DNA from: Lachnospiraceae bacterium
GTDB taxonomy: Bacteria > Bacillota_A > Clostridia > Lachnospirales > Lachnospiraceae
Reading direction: 5' to 3'
NCBI GenBank assembly: GCA_017613055.1
Contig: JAGAES010000114.1
Coordinates: forward strand, 1-8,346
DNA length: 8,346 nt
Under the pieces are notes generated by a model. The model was not told where the DNA came from. It searched no databases and worked only from the letters and a program-made list of their open reading frames with translations. The translations under genes and the position numbers were made by a program. Shown here one piece after another: positions 1 through 6,567 of the stretch. Each line of letters begins with the position of its first letter. Within the stretch, counting starts at the first letter, position 1.

Positions 1-14
1 ATCATACCGTACAT
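1..14 (-). CDS. Start of an unknown gene, cut by the left edge
   Basis: Reading leftwards, an ATG at 14-12 begins Met-Tyr-Gly-Met and runs off the window. A strong Shine-Dalgarno (AGGAGG, 26-21) sits 6 nt upstream and partly overlaps the TAG stop of the preceding zinc-ribbon gene (27-25). The stop-to-start gap is only 10 nt, so this is probably the second gene of the same operon. Four codons give no function. The call rests only on the ribosome binding site and spacing. Confidence 0.55.
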
Positions 15-24
15 CTTGCACCTC

Positions 25-1089
25 CTACAGCAGACTGATCAGGGTTCCGAGGATTGCGGTAACCGCACCGAAGATTCCCCAGAAGTATGCCTGTGCACGC
101 TGCTTGCTGATCGGGAGCTCGCCGACCATCTTGCCGGTCTGTCCGTTGATGGCGTACCGGTAATCCTTGCCGCCGTACTTGCAGTTAATAATGTAGACCG
201 GAAGCAGAACGTACTTCACGGAAGGTGACAGAAGCCGCAGGTTCCTGCCGGCCACCCGGATATTCGAGAAGTCCTTCGCGGTGCTTTTGAACTTGTCCAC
301 GGTGCTCGCTATCATCAGCTCCTCTGCCCGCCCGATACTGGCATCGGGGTCCTGGTCGAAGCGGTCCGCCAAAAATCCTGACAGATAAGCCGTCTGGAAA
401 GGCGTAATCGCACTGAAATCATACGGTCCGACCGACTCCATCAGAGCGTCGTCCATCTTCACCGCGCCGTCCACCGGAACATTGCTGAATCCAAGCTGTC
501 CCTCACGGTCCAGCTGATAATAGGAGGTTTCTTCCACGCGGTATTCGCCAGCGTCATACCGGCGCTGTTTCTCTGCGTCGAAAACGACCGAACCGTCCAC
601 CGTGCCGTCGAACAGCCAGAACGGAACATAAACACCCTGCACGTCCTGAATCCGCTTGTTCGTAAAGAAGTCTCTCGGGAGCAGTTTCTTGCCCTTTCCG
701 AAAGAATCCACGATGGATTTCATCTTGTCTTTCGTAATCTTGAACGGGATTATGCCGTTCGGCTGAAGCCCGCCGTCGAACGCGTCGTTGATAACAACTT
801 CGCTGTCGCAATAGGGGCAATGCGTTGCCGCCGTGGTCCCGTCCGTGAGAATCTGTGCTCCGCAGGATTTACAGATATAAACCTTGGTGGATGCGTCCGT
901 ATTCTGTTGGAGACTCTCTTTGTAATCTCCCCAGCTGAACGCGGAACGGCTCGCTCCGCCCTGCGCAGCTGCTTCCATATCGGCGACTTCATACTCGTTG
1001 CCGCAGGACGCGCACGCAAGCTTGCCGCTCGCAGCGCTGTACTGAAGCGCCGTACCGCAGGCGGGACACTTATAAAAAGTATTGTCCAT
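25..1089 (-). CDS. TFIIB-type zinc-ribbon protein with C-terminal membrane anchor
   Basis: A 354-residue protein. Two zinc ribbons are visible: C8-x2-C11 with C26-x2-C29, then C73-x2-C76 with C91-x2-C94. A long soluble middle region follows without a motif I recognise, and the last 22 residues (about 333-354) form one hydrophobic helix, so the body is probably cytoplasmic and tail-anchored. Similar clostridial proteins are called TFIIB-type zinc-ribbon proteins and are sometimes mislabelled PriA helicase; no helicase motif is present here. The molecular function is unknown. The start at 1089 is chosen because AGGAGG (1100-1095) sits 5 nt upstream and places the first ribbon at the N-terminus. 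In-frame starts further upstream (ATG 1113, ATG 1119, TTG 1125) lack a comparable site. It is probably co-transcribed with the gene starting at 14, from the promoter at 1144-1172. Confidence 0.85.
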   Translation of the reverse strand: MDNTFYKCPACGTALQYSAASGKLACASCGNEYEVADMEAAAQGGASRSAFSWGDYKESLQQNTDASTKVYICKSCGAQILTDGTTAATHCPYCDSEVVINDAFDGGLQPNGIIPFKITKDKMKSIVDSFGKGKKLLPRDFFTNKRIQDVQGVYVPFWLFDGTVDGSVVFDAEKQRRYDAGEYRVEETSYYQLDREGQLGFSNVPVDGAVKMDDALMESVGPYDFSAITPFQTAYLSGFLADRFDQDPDASIGRAEELMIASTVDKFKSTAKDFSNIRVAGRNLRLLSPSVKYVLLPVYIINCKYGGKDYRYAINGQTGKMVGELPISKQRAQAYFWGIFGAVTAILGTLISLL

Positions 1090-1143
1090 CCCTACCTCCT
1101 CTTCCGTTTTCATCGGCATAATCAATATGCTCGAAGTAAGTCT

Positions 1144-1172
1144 ATTTTACCAAATCCAAAAGGATAATTCAA
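1144..1172 (-). promoter_or_regulatory. Sigma-A-type promoter for the zinc-ribbon gene
   Basis: On the minus strand, TTGAAT (1172-1167) and TAAAAT (1149-1144) are separated by 17 nt. They match the TTGACA and TATAAT consensus at four and five of six positions. Transcription would begin near 1137, giving a leader of about 48 nt to the ATG at 1089. This is the best promoter I can find for this gene by eye. Confidence 0.6.
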
Positions 1173-1287
1173 TAACATTTAGCGCAAGAAGTATGACTTT
1201 TTGGTGTCCTGACGGCTTCGTCCGGAAGATTGCGCAAATTGTATAAACATCTGTCAAAAACTTCTCATTTTTCGACCTTTATTACTC

Positions 1288-1317
1288 TTGACATTCCCTT
1301 TGGGACCATACTATAAT
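1288..1317 (+). promoter_or_regulatory. Near-consensus sigma-A promoter of the ABC importer operon
   Basis: A perfect TTGACA (1288-1293) and a perfect TATAAT (1312-1317) are separated by 18 nt, one more than the optimal 17. The expected start of transcription is around 1323-1325, leaving a leader of about 55 nt before the ATG at 1379. That is too short to hold a purine riboswitch plus an expression platform. A promoter this strong on a transport operon suggests control by a repressor, consistent with the palindrome over its -10 box. Confidence 0.85.
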
Positions 1318-1329
1318 TCTAGTATGGTC
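1304..1329 (+). promoter_or_regulatory. Palindromic operator candidate over the -10 box
   Basis: GACCATACTA (1304-1313) and TAGTATGGTC (1320-1329) are exact reverse complements. The central six bases are also symmetric except for one pair (1314/1319), so 12 of 13 base pairs of the 26-bp site match. It covers the whole -10 element and the predicted transcription start. Only its right half would be transcribed, which argues for a DNA-binding site rather than an RNA hairpin. A dimeric repressor bound here would block polymerase. The regulator is not encoded in the window, and I cannot assign a family from the site alone. Confidence 0.6.
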
Positions 1330-1378
1330 GGGGGATTCCCGATTCTCACACTATATTCGATTCGAAGGAGAAAAACTT

Positions 1379-2593
1379 ATGAAAAAGTTTGTCGCAATGC
1401 TCCTTTCCCTCGTTATGATTCTCTCTCTTACCGCATGTGCTTCCGGCAAGAAAGAAACCGAGGGAAGCGAAGAGTACAAAAACATTAAGGTCGGTCTGAT
1501 CTGCCTGCACAACGAGCAGTCCACCTACGACAAGAACTTCATCGACGCCATGAAGGAAGCCTGCCAGCAGCTCGGAATTCCCGAGAGCCGCATGGTTATC
1601 GTTACCGGTATCGATGAGAGCAATGCCTGCTACGAGGCTGCGAAAGACCTTGTAGACCGCGGCTGCAACATCATCTTCGCCGATTCTTTCGGCCATGAAG
1701 ATTTCATGATTCAGGCTGCCAAGGAATTCAAGGATGTTCAGTTCTGCCACGCTACCGGCACCAAGGCCCACACCGAGGGGCTTTCCAACTACCACAACGC
1801 GTTCGCAAGCATTTACGAAGGCCGTTATGCAGCCGGTGTTGCCGCAGGTCTTAAGCTGAACGAGATGATTGATTCCGGAAAGATTACCGCAGATAAGGCC
1901 GTTATGGGTTATGTAGGCGCTTACACCTACGCCGAGGTTATCTCCGGTTACACCTCTTTCTATCTCGGAGCCAAGTCCGTATGTCCTTCCGTTACCATGA
2001 AGGTTCAGTTTACGGGTTCCTGGTATGATGAGACCGCCGAGAAGGAAGCTGCCGAGAAGCTTATGAATTCCGGCTGTGTCCTGATCAGCCAGCATGCTGA
2101 CTCGATGGGCGCTCCTACCGCTTGTGAGAAAGCCGGCGTTCCGGACGTTTCCTACAACGGTTCCACCGTTTCGTCCTGCCCGAACACCTTTATCGTATCC
2201 TCGAGAATCAACTGGGCTCCTTATTACATCTACGCAATCAACTGCGTAAAGGATAAGAAAGCCATTGCTACCGACTGGACCGGCGGATTTGCCGAGGGTT
2301 CCGTAGAACTTTCCGCAATCAACGATAAGGCTGCCGCAGCAGGCACCAAGGAGAAGATTGACGCCGTTGTTGCCGATCTGAAGGCCGGCAAGATTAAGGT
2401 ATTCTCCACCGATACATTTACCGTCAGCGGTGAGACGCTCACCACCTATCTTGCAGACATCGATACGGATGCTGCTTACCAGGGCGACACCGAGGTTATC
2501 AAGGACGGTTACTTCCATGAATCCGAGTTCCGCAGCGCTCCCGCTTTTGATCTCCAGATCGACGGCATCGAGCTTCTGAACTCCGCATTCTGA
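1379..2593 (+). CDS. BMP/PnrA-family substrate-binding lipoprotein of a nucleoside-type ABC importer
   Basis: A 404-residue lipoprotein that captures substrate outside the membrane and delivers it to the permease pair encoded downstream. The signal peptide is MKK followed by a hydrophobic stretch ending in the lipobox LTAC, with C20 as the lipidated cysteine; a short polar linker (about 21-35) leads into the binding domain. Landmarks are STYDKNF (48-54) in the first strand-loop, the IIFADSFGH block (98-106), the GSWYDE segment around W215, and QHADS (238-242). These place it in the BMP/Med family of COG1744, whose characterised members such as Treponema PnrA bind purine nucleosides. At 404 residues it is longer than the typical 330-360 and resembles a clostridial subgroup. 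The exact ligand (nucleoside or free purine base) is inferred. The start is supported by AAGGAG (1365-1370) 8 nt upstream. It is the first gene of the operon, and a hairpin follows it. Confidence 0.93.
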   Translation: MKKFVAMLLSLVMILSLTACASGKKETEGSEEYKNIKVGLICLHNEQSTYDKNFIDAMKEACQQLGIPESRMVIVTGIDESNACYEAAKDLVDRGCNIIFADSFGHEDFMIQAAKEFKDVQFCHATGTKAHTEGLSNYHNAFASIYEGRYAAGVAAGLKLNEMIDSGKITADKAVMGYVGAYTYAEVISGYTSFYLGAKSVCPSVTMKVQFTGSWYDETAEKEAAEKLMNSGCVLISQHADSMGAPTACEKAGVPDVSYNGSTVSSCPNTFIVSSRINWAPYYIYAINCVKDKKAIATDWTGGFAEGSVELSAINDKAAAAGTKEKIDAVVADLKAGKIKVFSTDTFTVSGETLTTYLADIDTDAAYQGDTEVIKDGYFHESEFRSAPAFDLQIDGIELLNSAF

Positions 2594-2642
2594 TTTCGGT
2601 CATATACCTGGCATACAGGAATACGACCTGCGAAAGAAAACC

Positions 2643-2680
2643 ATCAGCGGGGCCGATAAGTGCCCCGCTGATATTTGTTT
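2643..2680 (+). terminator. Hairpin between binding-protein gene and ATPase gene (partial terminator or mRNA stabiliser)
   Basis: A perfect 11-bp, GC-rich stem (2643-2653 with 2662-2672) has an 8-nt loop and is followed by ATTTGTTT, an interrupted T tract. It lies in the 115-nt gap between the lipoprotein stop and the ATPase GTG, where I see no new promoter. The weak T tract suggests partial termination, or protection of the upstream mRNA from 3' exonucleases. Either would give more binding protein than membrane complex. Confidence 0.75.
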
Positions 2681-2708
2681 CCAAATCATCCGACAGGAGG
2701 GCTCCGAC

Positions 2709-4271
2709 GTGAGTGCAGTACCCGCCATTGAATTACGAGGCATCACAAAAACCTTCGGGGACGTGATTGCCAACCAGGATATCAGCCTTTCGGTATACCG
2801 TGGGGAGATTCTATCGATTCTCGGGGAGAACGGAAGCGGCAAGACAACGCTGATGAATATGATTTCGGGAATCTATTATCCGGATTCCGGACATATCTAT
2901 ATCGACGGCGAGGAAGTCCTGATACGCTCGCCGAAAGATTCGTTCCGTTACAAAATCGGGATGATTCACCAGCATTTCAAGCTGATTGACGTGTTCACCG
3001 CCACCGAGAACATCGTTCTCGGCCTGAATGACGGCCGCTACGACATCGCTGCTTATGAACAGCGTGTACGGGAGATCTGCGACCGCTACGGCTTTTCCCT
3101 TGATCCGAAGAAGAAGATTTACGATATGTCCGTTTCCGAGAAGCAGACCGTTGAAATTATCAAGGTGCTGTTCCGCGGGGCAGACATTCTGATTCTGGAC
3201 GAACCGACTGCCGTTCTCACGCCGCAGGAGACCGACCGTCTCTTCGACGTACTCCGTCATATGCGGGATGACGGCAAGGCTATCATAATCATCACACACA
3301 AACTGCATGAAGTGCTCTCGCTTTCCGACCGTGTTTCCGTTCTTTGCAAAGGGCGCTATGTCGGAACGGTCGTGACGAAAGAGACCGACGAGGCAAAGCT
3401 TACCGAGATGATGGTCGGTGCGAAAGTGGATTTGAACATACACCGCAGCGACCCGGTCAATCCGGAACCTCGCCTGATTGTCGAAGACCTGAACTGTAAA
3501 AACGAGGACGGCCTTCCCGTTCTCTCGAATATATCCTTTACCGCGAACAGCGGCGAGATTCTCGGAATCGCAGGCATCGCCGGAAGCGGCCAGCGCGAAC
3601 TGTTGGAATCCATTGCCGGCCTTCAGCCGTTAGAATCCGGAAAGATTACCTATCGAAATCCCGCTAACGACGAAGAAGAGAACCTCCGCAACAAGACTCC
3701 GCGCCAGATCCGTGAACTCGGCGTACGCCTCTCGTTCGTTCCCGAAGACCGTCTCGGAATGGGACTTGTCGGCAACATGGGCATCATCGACAACATGATG
3801 CTCCGGAGTTATGAAACCGGCCGCGGCTTCTTCCTGAACCGCACCGCACCCGCATCGCTCGCAGACCAGATTATCAGCGACCTGCAGGTTGTCACACCGA
3901 ACGCAAAGACTCCTGTCCGCCGCCTGTCGGGCGGTAATGTCCAGAAGGTTCTTGTCGGCCGTGAGATCGCTTCGGCCCCGAGCGTGCTGATGGTTGCCTA
4001 TCCGGTCCGGGGGCTTGATATCAACTCTTCCTTTACCATATACCGCCTTTTGAATGAACAGAAGGAAAAAGGCGTTTCGATTATCTTCGTAGGCGAAGAC
4101 CTCGACGTTCTGATTGAACTGTGTGACCGGATTCTCGTCCTCAGTTCCGGACGCATCTCCGGCGTCGTCGACCCGAGACTTTCGTCCGATGAAAAATCCC
4201 TGAAGGAACAGATCGGCCTTCTGATGACCAAGAAAGCGGAAGACGGAAAGGAGGAACCGGACCATGCGTGA
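2709..4271 (+). CDS. Nucleoside-type ABC importer ATP-binding protein with two NBDs (NupO/YufO-like)
   Basis: A 520-residue cytoplasmic protein with two fused ATPase domains that powers uptake by the permeases encoded next. NBD1 (about 5-240) has an intact Walker A, GENGSGKT (39-46), a Q-loop at Q88, Walker B LILDEP (161-166) and the H-loop histidine H197. Its signature is degenerate, reading SVSEK (141-145) in place of LSGGQ. NBD2 (about 255-500) has the reverse pattern: a P-loop without lysine, GIAGSGQR (289-296), a good LSGGN signature (406-410), and VAYPVRGLD where Walker B is expected. This asymmetry is a known trait of the COG3845 class, not a sign of decay, and length is normal. The start is GTG, supported by AGGAGG (2695-2700) 8 nt upstream. 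The end overlaps the first permease gene by 8 nt. Substrate is inferred from the binding protein's family. Confidence 0.93.
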   Translation: MSAVPAIELRGITKTFGDVIANQDISLSVYRGEILSILGENGSGKTTLMNMISGIYYPDSGHIYIDGEEVLIRSPKDSFRYKIGMIHQHFKLIDVFTATENIVLGLNDGRYDIAAYEQRVREICDRYGFSLDPKKKIYDMSVSEKQTVEIIKVLFRGADILILDEPTAVLTPQETDRLFDVLRHMRDDGKAIIIITHKLHEVLSLSDRVSVLCKGRYVGTVVTKETDEAKLTEMMVGAKVDLNIHRSDPVNPEPRLIVEDLNCKNEDGLPVLSNISFTANSGEILGIAGIAGSGQRELLESIAGLQPLESGKITYRNPANDEEENLRNKTPRQIRELGVRLSFVPEDRLGMGLVGNMGIIDNMMLRSYETGRGFFLNRTAPASLADQIISDLQVVTPNAKTPVRRLSGGNVQKVLVGREIASAPSVLMVAYPVRGLDINSSFTIYRLLNEQKEKGVSIIFVGEDLDVLIELCDRILVLSSGRISGVVDPRLSSDEKSLKEQIGLLMTKKAEDGKEEPDHA

Positions 4272-5439
4272 TGCCACTGCTGCCAAACCCGTTCGTGAGC
4301 CTCTGTTCCATCTTGCCAAGCGCGATAACATGTCGCGTCCGAAGGCGCTTCTTATAAGGCTTGCAGCCATCGCCGTCGGCTTTTTGATTACCTGTATCTT
4401 CGGATATATGCTCATCCGATGGACGCCTCTCGATTTAATCGAAACGTTCCTGGACGGTACCCTCGGAACCTCGAACCGGGTCTGGTCGATGTTCCAGAAC
4501 ACCGCGATCCTGCTGCTTCTTTCCCTTGCCGTAACGCCGGCTTTCCGAATGCGTTTCTGGAATATCGGAGCGGAAGGGCAGACGCTGATTTCCTGTCTGG
4601 TGACCGGCGCCTGTATGATGAAGCTCGGCGACAAAGTCCCGAATCCCGTGCTTCTTCTGATTTCCCTTGCTTCTGCAATGGCCGTCGGCGCTTTATGGGC
4701 ATTGATCCCGGCAATCTTCAAGGCGTTCTGGAATACCAATGAAACGCTTTTCACCCTTATGATGAACTACGTTGCCGCCCAGATTACCTCCTATTACGTG
4801 TACATCTGGTCAATGCCGAAAGGTTCCGGACATGTCGGCGTAATCAATCAGGATACGCAGGCCGGCTGGCTTGCCGAAATTGCCGGGCAGAAGTACCTGC
4901 TTACGATTCTCATCGCGCTTGTCATGACATTTGTCTCGTATATATACCTGAACTACTGCAAGCACGGTTATGAGATATCCGTTGTCGGCGAAAGCGAGAA
5001 GACGGCACGCTACATCGGAATCAGCGTAAAGACCGTCATTCTCCGTACCATGATTATCTCCGGCGCCATCTGCGGGCTGACCGGATTCCTGATCGTTGCC
5101 GGCGCCGACCATACGTTTATCAAGAATTCCGTCGGCGGGCTCGGCTTCACCGCAATCATGGTTTCATGGCTCGCGAAATTCAACCCGATTGCGATGACAT
5201 TTTTCGCACTTTTGATTGCTTTCCTTGAGAAGGGTGCGAAAGAAGTTACGACGCTGACCCAATTGGATTCGTCCTTTGCAAGCATTGTAACCGGACTCGT
5301 TATCTTCTGCATCATCGGATGCGAGTTCTTCATCAATTACTCCATCCGCTTCCGAAAGAAGGAAAAAACCGTGGCGGAGGAACCAAAGAACGGTCCGCCC
5401 GATGAACCGGAAGAACAAGAAAAGGAGGCGCAGGCATGA
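4264..5439 (+). CDS. Nucleoside-type ABC importer permease, NupP/YufP-like (BPD_transp_2)
   Basis: A 391-residue inner-membrane permease. After a polar N-terminus (about 1-28) come a first helix (about 29-51), a second (about 79-95) and the hallmark WNIGAEGQ (99-106) of this permease class. Further hydrophobic segments lie near 124-150, 211-231, 262-281, 294-325 and 338-361. The cytoplasmic loop starting at GESEKTARYIGI (242-253) matches the position where these permeases contact the ATPase. The last 30 residues are a charged, Glu- and Lys-rich tail, and its coding sequence also contains the ribosome binding site of the next gene (AAAGGAGG, 5421-5428). The start ATG lies within the end of the ATPase gene (shared bases ATGCGTGA), with AAAGGAGG (4247-4254) 9 nt upstream. 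It forms the transmembrane channel as a heterodimer with the following permease. Confidence 0.92.
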   Translation: MRDATAAKPVREPLFHLAKRDNMSRPKALLIRLAAIAVGFLITCIFGYMLIRWTPLDLIETFLDGTLGTSNRVWSMFQNTAILLLLSLAVTPAFRMRFWNIGAEGQTLISCLVTGACMMKLGDKVPNPVLLLISLASAMAVGALWALIPAIFKAFWNTNETLFTLMMNYVAAQITSYYVYIWSMPKGSGHVGVINQDTQAGWLAEIAGQKYLLTILIALVMTFVSYIYLNYCKHGYEISVVGESEKTARYIGISVKTVILRTMIISGAICGLTGFLIVAGADHTFIKNSVGGLGFTAIMVSWLAKFNPIAMTFFALLIAFLEKGAKEVTTLTQLDSSFASIVTGLVIFCIIGCEFFINYSIRFRKKEKTVAEEPKNGPPDEPEEQEKEAQA

Positions 5440-6503
5440 TTATCTTTTCCTTTATCCGAAGAGCCGTAATGCAGGGCGTCCCGCTTCTGTACGGTTCCAC
5501 CGGTGAAATCATCACTGAGAAGTCCGGCCACCTAAACCTCGGTATCCCCGGCATCATGTATATGGGCGCCATCGGCGGCGTTATCGGCGGTTTCTTCTTT
5601 GAACAGACCAAACCCGATTTCAATCACTGGTATGTCCGCATTCTGGCGGTTCTGGTTGCGCTTTTCTGTTCGCTTCTGTTCTCGTGCCTGATGGGACTTC
5701 TGTATTGCTTCCTGACCGTGTCGATGCGGGCGAACCAGAATGTAACCGGTCTTGCACTTACCACATTCGGTGTCGGTATGGGCAACTTCTTCGGCGGTTC
5801 CCTTATTAAAATCAGCCACGCGGATGTTCCGAATATAACGCTCACGGATACGAGCGGCTGCTTCGCGAAGCATCTCCCGTTCGTGGATACCGTGAATAAC
5901 CTTGCCGAATCCGGCAAATGCCCGAAGGTTCTCGCGGAAATCTGCTCTACAATCTTCTCCTACAGCGCGCTTGCTTATTTGGCAATCGTAGTTGCGTTGG
6001 TTGCCTCTCACGTGCTGATGAAGACGCGCGTCGGACTCACACTCCGTTCCGTCGGCGAAGATCCGGCAACCGCAGACGCAGCCGGCATCAACGTAAACCG
6101 TTACAAATACGTCGCCACCTGTCTCGGCAGTATGATTGCCGGTCTCGGCGGTTTGTATTACATCATGGACTACGCCTGCGGCGTATGGTCGAGCGACGGC
6201 TTCGGCGACCGCGGATGGCTCTCCGTGGCACTTGTAATCTTCTCCCTCTGGAGACCGGGCCTTGCAATAATCGGTTCGTTCATCTTCGGCGGCATGTATA
6301 TCATCCATAACTATATCGGCGGCCAGACTATTCCGCTGATTAATTACACGATTCCGAAGCTTTCCATGCAGGCGATGGAACTCTTCAAGATGTCACCTTA
6401 CGTGATGACGCTTCTCGTGCTGATCTTCGTCAGCATCAAAGAAAAACGCGAAGCACTTCCGCCCGCACATCTCGGACTGAACTACTTCCGCGAAGAGCGC
6501 TGA
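5436..6503 (+). CDS. Nucleoside-type ABC importer permease, NupQ/YufQ-like (BPD_transp_2)
   Basis: A 355-residue inner-membrane permease, the second half of the channel. It has almost no cytoplasmic N-terminus and reaches the class motif HLNLGIPGIMYMGA (32-45) directly; most relatives read NLGIEG, so a proline replaces the usual glutamate at residue 38. Hydrophobic segments follow at about 40-55 and 66-95, then ANQNVTGLALT (99-109), corresponding to a conserved segment of the family. The loop VGEDPATADAAGI (206-218) is the expected ATPase-contacting region, and a last helix lies near 321-335. It starts by ATGA overlap with the preceding permease, with AAAGGAGG (5421-5428) 7 nt upstream, so translation is coupled. 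It is the last gene of the operon; the terminator begins 18 nt after its stop. Confidence 0.92.
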   Translation: MIIFSFIRRAVMQGVPLLYGSTGEIITEKSGHLNLGIPGIMYMGAIGGVIGGFFFEQTKPDFNHWYVRILAVLVALFCSLLFSCLMGLLYCFLTVSMRANQNVTGLALTTFGVGMGNFFGGSLIKISHADVPNITLTDTSGCFAKHLPFVDTVNNLAESGKCPKVLAEICSTIFSYSALAYLAIVVALVASHVLMKTRVGLTLRSVGEDPATADAAGINVNRYKYVATCLGSMIAGLGGLYYIMDYACGVWSSDGFGDRGWLSVALVIFSLWRPGLAIIGSFIFGGMYIIHNYIGGQTIPLINYTIPKLSMQAMELFKMSPYVMTLLVLIFVSIKEKREALPPAHLGLNYFREER

Positions 6504-6521
6504 TCCGTTTCGAACATAACG

Positions 6522-6558
6522 AAACCCCGGCAGGACACTCCCGCCGGGGTTTTTCTTT
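6522..6558 (+). terminator. Rho-independent terminator of the ABC importer operon
   Basis: A perfect 10-bp stem, AAACCCCGGC (6522-6531) with GCCGGGGTTT (6543-6552), has an 11-nt loop and is followed by a T-rich run (TTTTT, C, TTT including the stem end). It lies between convergent genes. Read on the minus strand it is the same stem with a poor T tract (TTTCGTTATG), so it may stop transcription from the right-hand genes only weakly. Confidence 0.9.
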
Positions 6559-6567
6559 CGGAAAATG

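Noticed and set aside
25..1089. Annotation as PriA replication-restart helicase
   Set aside because: The protein has 354 residues, lacks Walker and helicase motifs, and ends in a membrane helix; only the zinc-ribbon cysteines recall PriA.
1324..1378. A purine or other riboswitch in the operon leader
   Set aside because: The predicted leader is only about 55 nt and has no aptamer core or terminator/antiterminator pair; the promoter position rules out a longer one unless an upstream start exists.
1324..1488. A possible leaderless small ORF starting at the predicted transcription start and overlapping the lipoprotein gene
   Set aside because: The ATG comes from the palindrome arm, there is no ribosome binding site, and the frame runs more than 100 bases into the lipoprotein gene in the wrong frame.
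1346..2518. A 390-codon open frame on the minus strand
   Set aside because: It lies entirely antisense to the lipoprotein gene, has no ribosome binding site or recognisable domain, and its residues mirror the codon pattern of the real gene.
3573..3596. ATPase gene as a decaying pseudogene because the second P-loop lacks lysine
   Set aside because: The frame is intact at normal length and loss of the second Walker A lysine is usual in this class.
3630..4754. A 374-codon open frame on the minus strand
   Set aside because: It is antisense across the ATPase-permease junction, both strongly supported genes; no family resemblance and no start signal.
5532..6308. A 258-codon open frame on the minus strand
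   Set aside because: Antisense to the second permease, composition is unlike a folded protein, and it has no start signal.
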